Program-made: the position numbers and the translations under genes
Assembly (NCBI RefSeq): GCF_000183405.1
Contig: NC_014758.1
Coordinates: forward strand, 1,240,001 to 1,304,000
DNA: 64,000 nt
Origin: Calditerrivibrio nitroreducens DSM 19672
GTDB taxonomy: Bacteria > Chrysiogenota > Deferribacteres > Deferribacterales > Calditerrivibrionaceae
Direction of reading: 5' to 3'
Part shown: in pieces, positions 15,635 through 24,667 of the stretch
Layout of the letters: every line of letters starts with the position of its first letter
How positions within the stretch are numbered: the stretch's first letter is position 1
The notes under the pieces: generated by a model
What the model saw: only the letters and a program-made list of their open reading frames with translations
Databases searched by the model: none
Told to the model about the DNA's origin: nothing

Positions 15635-18232
15635 TTACTTTGTGCCACCTGTGATAGATGAAATTATTCCCGCAAGAGCATTTCCCCTTGCCTGTAATTC
15701 TGCAATTCTCGATTCCATAGCACTAAACTGTTTCCATAACCTTTCATAATAAGCATCCACACTTCTCTGGGTTCTATCCATCGCTTCAGCTAAATTTAAG
15801 ATCTGTCTATCTATCGTTCCATAGGTTTTAATCTTATCATAGATAGATCCGCCCACTGAACTATAACTCTTTATAGTGGTTTCAATTCTTCTGGCCCACC
15901 CGGTGGCTGAGGTGGTATTTTCGGCAAAAAGGTTGAAAACATCATCGGGATAGTTAGTAATTGCATTGATGAATGTGCTGTTGTTTTGAAGTTCGGATTT
16001 AATGGCATCAAGATCTGTGGTATCTTTGACGAGATAACCTTTCTTAAGTATCTCCAGATCCCCATCACCTGCTATTTTAAGTCCAATCTGGGAAAGATTG
16101 CTATACTTGCCGGTTATTCCGGTCAAGTCAGAGAAAAGATTGCTTCTCAGGGAGTTTTTTAAATTTCTAAATTCTGCACTTTTTCTTATAATTTCGTAAC
16201 TGTTGAACGTTTTCCATTTCTCTTCGTAATCTTTCACCTCCGTCTCAGACATTTTATTTTTATCTTCTGTTGTTAATGCATTGAGGTATTTTTCATCCTC
16301 TTTATTTATTTTTGGTGGATTCAACTTCTCCACCAATTCATTATAATGCTTTATAAAATTAGCCATGTACTCAACTGCCTTTGTGGTATCAACGGTGATA
16401 TCTATGGTAACAGGTGTAGAAGAGGCAGATTTTAAGTTTAATGTAACACCTTCTATAATATCACTTACACTATTATTTTTTCTCACATAGTTTATACCAT
16501 CCACATTTACAATTGCATGCTGTCCAGCGTATCCAATCTCTTTTTGTACAGTGGTATTATCCGTTAGATTTAAAGCTTCAAGGAGATTGCTGGTATCACT
16601 TGAAGAACCAAATTTGATTTTATCTATACCATTCGTTGAAACGATATTCATCTTGTCTCTTGAGCTTTCATAACTAATATTAACCCCTGCACCTGAGTTG
16701 TTTATCTTTGATATTACACTATCCAATGTATCAACAGCAGGATCCACATAGATAGAAACTCCATTTATTGTAAATAAACCTTTTGTTACAGTTTCTGTCA
16801 GTCCAGACTGATTTAAAGTGGCTGTCGTATCTACTGTGCCAGAAGTTTTACCTGTTATCGTCTGGGCACCGGATAACACTGTAAGTTTCATAATAGATAG
16901 GATGTTGCTCGTATCCGAAAAATCCCCGAGGGAGATTGTTGATGGACCTAATGTGGTGGATTTTAATTCAAAGCTCTTGGTGTCTGTATTGTAGCTTGCC
17001 ACCACACCAGCCCCGGAAGAGTTTATCTGGGCAATGAGATCGTTTACCGAAATCTGGGTATAATCAGCGATGGTTATCTTTTTTCCATTTATAGTAAAGG
17101 TTCCATTTGTGGCTGAAGTGGGAGCTGTGGAAAATCCTGCATTCTGTAAACCGGTCACTGTTGTATTTAGGGTACCTGTTGTCACCTGTGCACCATAAAT
17201 AGTAGTATAGGTGGCTGCTGAAACGTTTAATGTTGCATCCTGAGGAACTTTCATTATACCAGATGTTAATGCTGTTGCATTAAAAGTGACACCAGGTATA
17301 AGCCCCCCTGTGGAATCGTTGATTTTTGCTAAAAGGCTTGAATATGAGTTACCCACATGGTATTTTTTCATATCAGACACTGTCGAGGTTGATGCGGTGG
17401 ATACCCCCAGATCAGATTGTAAACTACCACCGGTAATCGATAAGTCAAGTTGCTCTGAAGATGTGCTGTAAAAAGCTAATCTCCAGTTTCCACCATTATA
17501 ATCTGCTCTTACGGAAAAATACTGAATGTTTGATGTATTATACTGGGCATTGAGTTGATTGTTTAAGGAGGTTTCTATCTGATTTGTGATTCTATTTATA
17601 TCGTCACCGCTATTGATATTGAGATTTATTGTGTATGTATTTGATTCTACATTCAATTGAAGTGTACCGGAAGATGATGAGGTGAAATTACCATAGCTAT
17701 CCACGTTAGTTACGTTACCATCCCCAGTTACTTTTTTAAACTGCCCCAATTCATTAAACTTAAAACTATCCGTGGAAACAAAATATGTACCATCGTCTGA
17801 TATAGAAACATCGTGGACACCTTCGTTGAAATCTGCAGGTCTGCCTGCAATAGAAGTTATCCCTACGCTATTTAGCTGCAATTTTGCCCTTGTGTACTGG
17901 CTGAATGAATATGAGTTTTTTGCAGTTTGAATTACCTCCACACTGTGGCTACCAACCTTAGCGGAAGGTGTAACTGTGGCGGAAACAACAGAGCTATTTG
18001 AGGAGGTGGAATTTTTATTTTTAAAAGTGGACTCCAGTTTCAAATTGAAAAGATCTGTCCTCATTGTATTAAGTCTATCGGATATATCCTGATATACTGA
18101 CTTTTCTAAAGTCTTTAGATTATATTTTGCTTCAAGATTATCAAGCGGAATTCTGGCTTGAGAAACCAGCTTTTCCACAAGTGCGTTTGTATCCATCCCT
18201 GATATAACGCCACCAATCCTCAATGCATCCAT
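15635..18232 (-). CDS. fliD: flagellar filament cap protein FliD (HAP2), enlarged
   Basis: Forms the filament cap that inserts flagellin. The 865-residue product starts with the FliD_N signature (VISGMDTNALVEKLVSQARIP), has coiled-coil ends, and closes with FliD_C (DRTQRSVDAYYERLWKQFSAMESRI). It is longer than most FliD proteins. The extra mass is in the exposed middle, where two Flagellin_IN-type modules repeat: GTFTING...INSSGAGV (about 376-451) and GLFTING...INNSGAGV (about 485-557). GGGAGG precedes ATG 18232. A sigma-28-type promoter lies upstream, and fliS follows. Confidence 0.94.
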   Translation of the reverse strand: MDALRIGGVISGMDTNALVEKLVSQARIPLDNLEAKYNLKTLEKSVYQDISDRLNTMRTDLFNLKLESTFKNKNSTSSNSSVVSATVTPSAKVGSHSVEVIQTAKNSYSFSQYTRAKLQLNSVGITSIAGRPADFNEGVHDVSISDDGTYFVSTDSFKFNELGQFKKVTGDGNVTNVDSYGNFTSSSSGTLQLNVESNTYTINLNINSGDDINRITNQIETSLNNQLNAQYNTSNIQYFSVRADYNGGNWRLAFYSTSSEQLDLSITGGSLQSDLGVSTASTSTVSDMKKYHVGNSYSSLLAKINDSTGGLIPGVTFNATALTSGIMKVPQDATLNVSAATYTTIYGAQVTTGTLNTTVTGLQNAGFSTAPTSATNGTFTINGKKITIADYTQISVNDLIAQINSSGAGVVASYNTDTKSFELKSTTLGPSTISLGDFSDTSNILSIMKLTVLSGAQTITGKTSGTVDTTATLNQSGLTETVTKGLFTINGVSIYVDPAVDTLDSVISKINNSGAGVNISYESSRDKMNIVSTNGIDKIKFGSSSDTSNLLEALNLTDNTTVQKEIGYAGQHAIVNVDGINYVRKNNSVSDIIEGVTLNLKSASSTPVTIDITVDTTKAVEYMANFIKHYNELVEKLNPPKINKEDEKYLNALTTEDKNKMSETEVKDYEEKWKTFNSYEIIRKSAEFRNLKNSLRSNLFSDLTGITGKYSNLSQIGLKIAGDGDLEILKKGYLVKDTTDLDAIKSELQNNSTFINAITNYPDDVFNLFAENTTSATGWARRIETTIKSYSSVGGSIYDKIKTYGTIDRQILNLAEAMDRTQRSVDAYYERLWKQFSAMESRIAELQARGNALAGIISSITGGTK

Positions 18233-18258
18233 ACTAACCTCCCTGTTAGCTAATTACC

Positions 18259-18285
18259 TAATCGACACTATGAATGAAAACTTTA
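18259..18285 (-). promoter_or_regulatory. sigma-28 (FliA)-type promoter of fliD
   Basis: On the minus strand: TAAAGTTT, 11-base spacer, GTCGATTA. The -35 matches the enterobacterial FliA consensus (TAAAGTTT-N11-GCCGATAA) exactly and the -10 differs at two positions. It ends 26 bases before fliD, a natural place for a late flagellar promoter. Confidence 0.75.
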
Positions 18286-18321
18286 GAAAAAACTTGCTAT
18301 TTAGAAAAAATTGTTTAAATT

Positions 18322-18945
18322 ATGAAAATGGTGAAAAAACTTGTTATATACGATTGTGATGGTGTTCTCTTCGATAGTTTCGATGCAGTGATGGCATATT
18401 ACGACTTCATATGTGAAGAGTTTGGTCTCAAAAAGATCGATCGATCGGATAAAAAGATGGTGGAATCGGCAATGATTAAAACAAATGAAGAGATAATAAA
18501 TCTTCTCACCGATGATAAAAAAAAGGTCTCCGATATCCTCGAATTTGCAAAAAAACAGAATTTTACAAAATTTTTAAATCTGATGAAACCCACGAAAAAT
18601 ATAAAAGAGGCTTTATACCTTTTAAAATCAAAAGGTTTAAACATAGCAGTTTTCACCAATAGGGGCTCATCCCTCGGCTATCTTTTGAAACATTTTGATA
18701 TGGATAGATATTTTGACTTCACCGTGAACTCTTTTGACGTAACAAATCCAAAGCCCCACCCGGAAGGGCTTATTAAGATATTAAACCATTTTAACCTAAC
18801 AAATAGGGATGCCATATTTGTGGGTGACTCCATAAATGATTATTTACCAGCCAGAAGCACAGACACAGATTTTGTAGCCTTTGGAAATAAGATAGAAAAT
18901 GCACCTGTAATTTATGATCACCTTGAGATAGAGGGTTTCATATGA
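18322..18945 (+). CDS. HAD-superfamily phosphatase (phosphoglycolate-phosphatase-like)
   Basis: A 207-residue HAD hydrolase with motif I YDCDGVLFDSFD (nucleophile and acid Asp at about 10 and 12), motif II FTNRG, a Lys in NPKPHPEG, and motif III GDSINDYLPA. The small helical cap between motifs I and II is the Gph/PGMB type. The substrate is unknown; phosphoglycolate or a nucleotide monophosphate are plausible. It is divergent from fliD and overlaps the thioesterase by 4 bases. No strong Shine-Dalgarno is seen before the ATG. Confidence 0.82.
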   Translation: MKMVKKLVIYDCDGVLFDSFDAVMAYYDFICEEFGLKKIDRSDKKMVESAMIKTNEEIINLLTDDKKKVSDILEFAKKQNFTKFLNLMKPTKNIKEALYLLKSKGLNIAVFTNRGSSLGYLLKHFDMDRYFDFTVNSFDVTNPKPHPEGLIKILNHFNLTNRDAIFVGDSINDYLPARSTDTDFVAFGNKIENAPVIYDHLEIEGFI

Positions 18946-19664
18946 TATACGAGTTTAAATATTCAGTAAATTATAGGGATGTAGACCAACATAGATTTTT
19001 AAGAAGCGATTCTCTGGTGTCTCTTCTGCAGGAGGCAGCCATTCTACATTCCGAACTTGTGGGGTTTGATGCCGACTATATGTTTAAACACAACGTCGCA
19101 TGGATGTTAAACAGATTTGCTCTGGTGATTCACGATTACCCATTTCTGAGAGACGAGATAACGATAAAAACCTGGTCGAGGGGATTAAAATCCTTTAAGG
19201 CTTTTAGAGACTTTGAAGTTTTTAACAAAGATAAACTGATCGCCAATGCCACATCCTACTGGTTTTTTATAGATACCAGAAGAAAAAGGGTAACAAAGGT
19301 GCCAGAAGAGGTTCAGAAGATGTATGGCTACCACGATATTTCAACAGATATATCCATCGACGACTCAGAGCCACCTCATTTAGAAGACTTCTTTATGGAT
19401 AAACAACAGGTCATCCGATATAGCGACATCGACAGTAACGGTCATCTAAACAACGTAATCTATTTAAATATGCTTGAAGATACCCTAAAAGGGCACGGGA
19501 TAATGAAAAAAATCAAAGAATACTACATTTCGTTTAAAAAAGAGATCACTTACGATCTTGTATCCATAAATGTATCTATAATGCAGGCGGATCAAAATAG
19601 ATACTTTTTCCATTTCAACAAAGAGGAAGAGATATACGCCGAAGGGGTGGTAAATCTATTTTAG
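18942..19664 (+). CDS. acyl-ACP thioesterase (FatA/B-like)
   Basis: A 240-residue double-hotdog protein that should hydrolyse acyl-ACP to free fatty acid in the cytoplasm. The first domain has YRDVDQHRFLRSDSLVSLLQ and WMLNRFALVI; the second has YSDIDSNGHLNNVIYLNMLED, where Asp, Asn and His of the DxNxHxNN-type motif are catalytic in plant and bacterial enzymes. The start overlaps the HAD gene by 4 bases. Its 3' end overlaps murI, on the other strand, by 9 bases. Confidence 0.85.
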   Translation: MIYEFKYSVNYRDVDQHRFLRSDSLVSLLQEAAILHSELVGFDADYMFKHNVAWMLNRFALVIHDYPFLRDEITIKTWSRGLKSFKAFRDFEVFNKDKLIANATSYWFFIDTRRKRVTKVPEEVQKMYGYHDISTDISIDDSEPPHLEDFFMDKQQVIRYSDIDSNGHLNNVIYLNMLEDTLKGHGIMKKIKEYYISFKKEITYDLVSINVSIMQADQNRYFFHFNKEEEIYAEGVVNLF

Positions 19665-20441
19665 TTCTATGCTATCAAGATTCACTTTAAACGTGGGGAT
19701 GTCACCTATAATGAGCTTTTTCAGGTTTTCAAAGGAAACAGATTCGTCTGTCACAAATAAGTTTCTAAGCCCTTTTTCATTTAAATCCAGATTTAATTTA
19801 TGTATATAATCTATTATAGCCACAGATGAATCCACAAGATTTAATTCAGGATAAATGCTATTTATAACATCCTTCAAAACCGGATAATGGGTACAACCCA
19901 AAATCAGAGTATCTATCCCTTCCGAGACGATACCATCTAAATATTCTTTTAAAATGATTTTGGTAACAGGATGCTCTATCTTCCCCTCTTCCACCAATGG
20001 AACGAGAAGTGGACACCCTTTTTGATAGACTCTCACACCACCCCCTGTAAGGGCACTCAACGTATTTGCATATGAATTACTATTTATCGTAGCCTGTGTA
20101 CCTATAACCCCTATTTTTCCATTTTTTGTGGCATTTATAGCGGCTATGCAGCCGGGCTCCACCACTCCTATTATGGGGATGTTGTATCTATTTTTTAAAA
20201 AATCAAGCGCATAGGATGATGCAGTATTGCAGGCCACAACCACCAGATCCACAGCAAAGCTTTTTACGAGGAACTCCGTAAGCTCTAAGCTGTACTTTAC
20301 AATGGTATCTCTTGACTTATTACCGTATGGAACTCTTGCAGTATCGCCAACATAATAAATATCAACAGTTTTAAATCTATCGGCTATCGATTTAAATACT
20401 GTCAAACCACCAACACCTGAGTCAAATACTCCAATAGACAT
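19656..20441 (-). CDS. murI: glutamate racemase MurI
   Basis: Makes D-glutamate for peptidoglycan. The 261-residue enzyme has the N-terminal IGVFDSGVGGLTVF, first catalytic Cys71 in VVVACNTASS and second Cys in LGCTHYPVL. It has its own upstream promoter and a separate position from the histidine kinase gene 76 bases upstream. Confidence 0.95.
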   Translation of the reverse strand: MSIGVFDSGVGGLTVFKSIADRFKTVDIYYVGDTARVPYGNKSRDTIVKYSLELTEFLVKSFAVDLVVVACNTASSYALDFLKNRYNIPIIGVVEPGCIAAINATKNGKIGVIGTQATINSNSYANTLSALTGGGVRVYQKGCPLLVPLVEEGKIEHPVTKIILKEYLDGIVSEGIDTLILGCTHYPVLKDVINSIYPELNLVDSSVAIIDYIHKLNLDLNEKGLRNLFVTDESVSFENLKKLIIGDIPTFKVNLDSIELK

Positions 20442-20473
20442 ATATTCTCCAGTATAAATTTACAAAACATTAT

Positions 20474-20502
20474 CTAATAATAAAAATAGTTATCAGTGTC
20501 AA
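20474..20502 (-). promoter_or_regulatory. sigma-70-type promoter of murI
   Basis: On the minus strand: TTGACA (perfect -35), 17-base spacer, TATTAG, about 33 bases before the murI start, in the 76-base gap after the histidine kinase gene. Confidence 0.55.
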
Positions 20503-20517
20503 TTCAAATATAAATCC

Positions 20518-21477
20518 TTAAAATGTTATCAATACGATAAAACAACGGTTCTTTTTCCACCTCATGCTAAAACCGTTTTTACGGCAGAGTATCTCCCCAA
20601 GGGATAACCCTACCCCAAGTCCACCTGTCTTTTTGTCAGCGATATCATTTAAAAATACAAGATACTTCCTTTGATTATAAATTCCACATCTTATATAGAC
20701 AAAACTCTTAGCATATTTATTAATATTATCAATAAGTAGAAATAGTAAAAATTCGAGATCATAACGATTCCCCCTCACCACCAAATCAGGGGTTTTTAGT
20801 TTAATTTTAAGAACTTCATTTGAAATTAACTTATCTCCCAGTAAATTCTTTAGATTAATCCCTTCAATCCTGTCAGAGGCGATATTTATATCCCTTACGT
20901 AATTTTCCATTGCAGTTATGTCCGTATTCAAACTATTATAGCTTTCTTCTATCCTCTTTACTGCAGAGTGGTTTATCCCTTTAAGCAATTCGAGGTTTAT
21001 TTTCTGTGTGGAGAGATAATTTCTCAACTTATGGGAGAATATTAACAAAATTGCCTCAAAACTACTTCTAATCCTTTTTTCTTTCAAAATCATACGGTGA
21101 ACTGTAAAATAGTAAAGTAGTGAGATAACCACCAGGATTATAAAATCCCAATATACCATCAGATATATCTTATTTTTTATCCGCTCATTAAAATAGCTAT
21201 TTTTCACGTAAAAAAAATTCGGTTTATCAATCTCAAAAAGGGTATATCTTTTACCATCCATCTCATTTTTTGAAATCTTTAAATATTCCGGATAATCAAA
21301 AGGGATGTTATGTTTTAAGAGAATCTGGTAGTTTTTTATCTCCTGTCTTAAGTTGTCTTCTATTTCCCCATTTATAGTCATGATAAATATCAGATTTATC
21401 ATGGTAAGACCCATCATCAACACAAAAAGCATTAGAAGAAATACTCTGGACTCAAAAGATAAAGATATCTTTTTCAT
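20518..21477 (-). CDS. sensor histidine kinase, inner membrane
   Basis: A 319-residue two-helix membrane kinase: TM1 about 12-34, a short extracytoplasmic loop of about 65 residues, TM2 about 105-126. The phosphoacceptor is probably His149 in FSHKLRNYLS. The ATPase domain is compact: N-box LIDNINKYA (Asn251), a G1-like NDIAD and glycine-rich GGLGVGLSL (286-294). No PAS or HAMP domain is evident. Overlaps its response regulator by 4 bases. The signal is unknown. Confidence 0.85.
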   Translation of the reverse strand: MKKISLSFESRVFLLMLFVLMMGLTMINLIFIMTINGEIEDNLRQEIKNYQILLKHNIPFDYPEYLKISKNEMDGKRYTLFEIDKPNFFYVKNSYFNERIKNKIYLMVYWDFIILVVISLLYYFTVHRMILKEKRIRSSFEAILLIFSHKLRNYLSTQKINLELLKGINHSAVKRIEESYNSLNTDITAMENYVRDINIASDRIEGINLKNLLGDKLISNEVLKIKLKTPDLVVRGNRYDLEFLLFLLIDNINKYAKSFVYIRCGIYNQRKYLVFLNDIADKKTGGLGVGLSLGEILCRKNGFSMRWKKNRCFIVLITF

Positions 21478-22109
21478 TTTAATTTATACCCTCTACCCTT
21501 ATAGGTAACTATAAAGTCATCCGGTAGAGCTTTTCTGAGATTTTTTATATAAGTACGGATAGATTCTGTACCCACCACCTTATCCCCCCAGATATAGCTT
21601 AAAATCTTATCCATCGTCACAAGCTTGCCCCTATTCTGGGCAAGTAAACACAACAACTCCCACTCGATCCTTGAAAGATGAACCTCCATATCATCCACGT
21701 ATAACTTCTTCCCGGAAAAATCTATTAAGACGTTATCAATTCTAAGATTTTCACAACAATAGACCCTTTTGGTTAGGGCTTTTATCCTCAACAGCAATTC
21801 TTTTGGATCAAATGGTTTGACGATATAATCATCCGCACCGTATTCAAAGCATATCTCTTTACTATCCATATCACTTTTGGCAGTAATAACAATTATCGGC
21901 AAATCCAACCCTTTTTTTCTAATCTCTCTTAAAATGTATTCCCCTTTTTTATCCTTCAGCATCAAATCGAGAAGGATTATGTCAAAATGTTCGACTAAAT
22001 AGATCTCCTCCGGGTAAGACAATACTTCAGCTTCAAAATTATTTACGTTAAGATACTCTTTAAGCGACTCCGCAAGTAATATATCATCTTCGATTATCAA
22101 AACCCTCAA
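21474..22109 (-). CDS. OmpR-family response regulator
   Basis: A 211-residue two-domain regulator: receiver with acidic pocket EDD (residues 7-9), phosphoacceptor Asp48 in DIILLDLML and Lys98 in VKPF, followed by a winged-helix DNA-binding domain ending in TYKGRGYKL. It pairs with the adjacent kinase (4-base overlap). Targets unknown; its position in a run with cell-envelope genes (murJ, murI) hints at envelope control, which is only inference. Confidence 0.9.
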   Translation of the reverse strand: MRVLIIEDDILLAESLKEYLNVNNFEAEVLSYPEEIYLVEHFDIILLDLMLKDKKGEYILREIRKKGLDLPIIVITAKSDMDSKEICFEYGADDYIVKPFDPKELLLRIKALTKRVYCCENLRIDNVLIDFSGKKLYVDDMEVHLSRIEWELLCLLAQNRGKLVTMDKILSYIWGDKVVGTESIRTYIKNLRKALPDDFIVTYKGRGYKLK

Positions 22110-22732
22110 ACTGCCCTCACAAAAGGATTATTCCGTTTTTCATCACCTATGGTTGTAAACTCACCATGACCGGGGATCACCACTGTCCTATCATTCAATC
22201 GATACAACTTAAATATCGATTCTTTCAACTCATTGAAATCACTATATGGGAAATCTGTCCTACCTACAGAGCCAGCGAAAAGGGTATCCCCCGTAATCAC
22301 AAGATTTAGTTCTTTTAAATAAAAAGAGATCCCTCCCGGTGTATGTCCGGGGGTTTCAATAATTTCAACATTACAAACGGTATTTTCAATTCGAACATCT
22401 TGGGATAGATCAAAATCCAGATCGGGAGAAACAACTGGTGGTAGACCAAACATCGATGCATGCAAAGAAGCCTGTCTAAGCAAAAACTCATCCTTTTTGC
22501 TCATGTAGAAAGGGATTTTAAATCTATTTTTTAGCTCAAACACACCCCCAATATGATCAAAATGTCCATGCGTATTAATTACAACCTCAGGAACAACCCC
22601 TTTGTCATCCAAAAAACCAATGATCTTTTCAATAGATCCACCTGGGTCAACTATAATGCAGTTTTTATCATTATAAATGATTATACAATTAACCATCAAA
22701 GGTCCTGTCGGTATAACGGTAAAACTTAACAT
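22106..22732 (-). CDS. MBL-fold hydrolase, GloB/hydroxyacylglutathione-hydrolase-like
   Basis: A 208-residue compact metallo-beta-lactamase protein with the metal motif THGHFDHIGG (about 55-64), ETPGHTPGG (His ligand), VITGDTLFAGSVGRTDF and the terminal VIPGHGEFT. This layout is the YcbL/GloB type, thought to act on thioesters such as S-lactoylglutathione or related thiols; the actual substrate is not predictable. It overlaps the response regulator by 4 bases and follows dtd by 10 bases. Confidence 0.85.
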   Translation of the reverse strand: MLSFTVIPTGPLMVNCIIIYNDKNCIIVDPGGSIEKIIGFLDDKGVVPEVVINTHGHFDHIGGVFELKNRFKIPFYMSKKDEFLLRQASLHASMFGLPPVVSPDLDFDLSQDVRIENTVCNVEIIETPGHTPGGISFYLKELNLVITGDTLFAGSVGRTDFPYSDFNELKESIFKLYRLNDRTVVIPGHGEFTTIGDEKRNNPFVRAV

Positions 22733-22742
22733 AAAAAACCTC

Positions 22743-23186
22743 TTAAAGTTTAATTATTATCGTCACAGGCCCATCATTTAAAATAGAGACCTTCATATCG
22801 GCTGCAAAAATGCCACTCTTTACCTTATCGTCACCTATGATTTTTTTGCATTCACAGATAAATTTTTCATAGTATTCTTTTGCAAGATCAGGATGCATTG
22901 CGTTTGTGAAATCTGGTCTTCTACCCTTTGATACATCCCCGGCTAAGGTAAACTGACTGACAATAAGCATTTCACCATCAATATCGATGATAGAGTTTGA
23001 CATCTTGCCATTTTCATCTTCAAAAATCCTGAGTTCAGAACATTTCTTCGCCATCCTGGTAATATTCTCAACAGTATCCCCCTTTTCGAAACCGATGAGA
23101 ATATTAACACCCTTTTCTATCTGAGAGTATAAACTGCCATTTATCACAACAGAGCTTTGCAAAACCCTCTGGACAACCGCTATCAC
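22743..23186 (-). CDS. dtd: D-aminoacyl-tRNA deacylase Dtd
   Basis: Proofreads D-aminoacyl-tRNA and glycyl-tRNA(Ala), an RNA-based catalyst of the DTD fold. The 147-residue protein starts MIAVVQRVLQSSVVING, has the SQFTLAGDVSKGRRPDF signature and ends with the Gly-cisPro motif in NDGPVTI. Full length. Overlaps murJ by 4 bases. Confidence 0.95.
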   Translation of the reverse strand: MIAVVQRVLQSSVVINGSLYSQIEKGVNILIGFEKGDTVENITRMAKKCSELRIFEDENGKMSNSIIDIDGEMLIVSQFTLAGDVSKGRRPDFTNAMHPDLAKEYYEKFICECKKIIGDDKVKSGIFAADMKVSILNDGPVTIIIKL

Positions 23187-24667
23187 CTCAAAACCTCCCT
23201 TATCCTGACCCCCATAAGTCTACATGTAGTAAAATACAACAAAGCTGATAATACGATATTTATAAGTACATTAATATTAAAATATTTACCTAATATAATA
23301 AAACAAGACATAATTATGGAAGATAAAACGATTTTTAACATCAGTCCACCATTTTCATAAATGGAAAAACGGTAATCGCCGATTTTCTTGTAAAGTATTA
23401 TTGTATTTATCATCGCCACAACAGATGAAGATAACGCAATACCCGCATGTCCGAATCTAAACATAAATATATAGTTTAATAAAGCATTTAAAATAGACAT
23501 AAAAAATGCTATTCTGACGGGGGTTATTGTATCCTTTCTGGTATAAAATACCCTCGTAAATAGCCCCACAAGAGAATAGAATAAAAGCCCTATCGAGTAC
23601 ATTTTAAGAGCTTCGGATGTGAGCTGTGCCTCAGTGATTCCAAATGATTTCCTTTTGTATATGAGAGCGGTAATATCGTATGATAATAAAAATAGCCCCA
23701 TAGTGGCAGGGATAACTATGAAACATAGCGAAATAATCGATTTATCGATTATCTTATAAGCTCTAACCTTGTCATCGCTAGCTAAAGCTTTGCTCATTTC
23801 GGTTAGAGAAACTGAATTAAGGGCTACGGAAAATACCCCAAGGGGGAATTGAAAAAGCCTATTTGCATAGTAAAGAAAGGAGATACTGCCAGCAGATAAA
23901 AATGAAGCAAAAACTCTATCCACGACAAAATTTATCTGACTTATTCCAAGCCCTGCAATGGAAGGAATTATCAGTAGGAAAGTTTTTTTGAGATCCGGGT
24001 CTCTTTCCCCATAAGAGACAACTTTAAACCCTTTTTTCAAAGAATAAAAAAACACGTAAAGTAGTTGAGCCACTCCACCCCAGAAAACACCCCAGGCAAG
24101 GTAAATGATATTTCCACCATAGTGATATCCCACTAAAGCTCCTAACATCATAAAGATATTAAGCATAGCAGTGGATGAGTAAGGAACATAATAGCTACCC
24201 ATAAGATTTAAGTAACCTGTAAGCATTGCAACAACCGTTACAAACCAGAGATAAGGCATCACGATTATCAACATCCTTGATGCTGCTCCAATGACCTCCA
24301 GATCATCTCTACTTCCCGGCATAAATAGGGTAATTATGTAATCGGGAAAGATGTATACCAGAAGAGTTATAAAAAGGATAAACCCGGATACTTCAATTAT
24401 AAGCTGATTTAAGTATTTTATGGCATTATCTTTACCCTTAGCATACTTTTCAGCAAGTATTGGAACATAGGCTGAGCTTAATGCCCCTTCCGCAAAAAGT
24501 GCCCGAAATAGATTGGGGATGGCAAAAGCCACAAAAAAGGCATCCGTAAATCTATTTGCCCCAAATACTGCAGCTACGGTTAAATCCCTCACAAGCCCCA
24601 ACACTCTACTCGTCATTATCCCTGAACTTGACTTTAAAAAATAATGGAGAAAGCCTCTGTTTTTCAT
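23183..24667 (-). CDS. murJ: lipid II flippase MurJ
   Basis: Moves lipid II across the inner membrane for peptidoglycan synthesis. The 494-residue protein is a MOP-fold carrier with about 14 hydrophobic segments. Typical signatures are SSGIMTSRVLGLVRDLTVAAVFGANRFTDAFFVAF near the N-terminus (given here as a region, residues about 14-48), FRALFAEGALSSAYVPI and the LFQFPLGVFSVAL loop. Overlaps the NFACT gene and dtd by 4 bases each. Confidence 0.93.
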   Translation of the reverse strand: MKNRGFLHYFLKSSSGIMTSRVLGLVRDLTVAAVFGANRFTDAFFVAFAIPNLFRALFAEGALSSAYVPILAEKYAKGKDNAIKYLNQLIIEVSGFILFITLLVYIFPDYIITLFMPGSRDDLEVIGAASRMLIIVMPYLWFVTVVAMLTGYLNLMGSYYVPYSSTAMLNIFMMLGALVGYHYGGNIIYLAWGVFWGGVAQLLYVFFYSLKKGFKVVSYGERDPDLKKTFLLIIPSIAGLGISQINFVVDRVFASFLSAGSISFLYYANRLFQFPLGVFSVALNSVSLTEMSKALASDDKVRAYKIIDKSIISLCFIVIPATMGLFLLSYDITALIYKRKSFGITEAQLTSEALKMYSIGLLFYSLVGLFTRVFYTRKDTITPVRIAFFMSILNALLNYIFMFRFGHAGIALSSSVVAMINTIILYKKIGDYRFSIYENGGLMLKIVLSSIIMSCFIILGKYFNINVLINIVLSALLYFTTCRLMGVRIREVLR

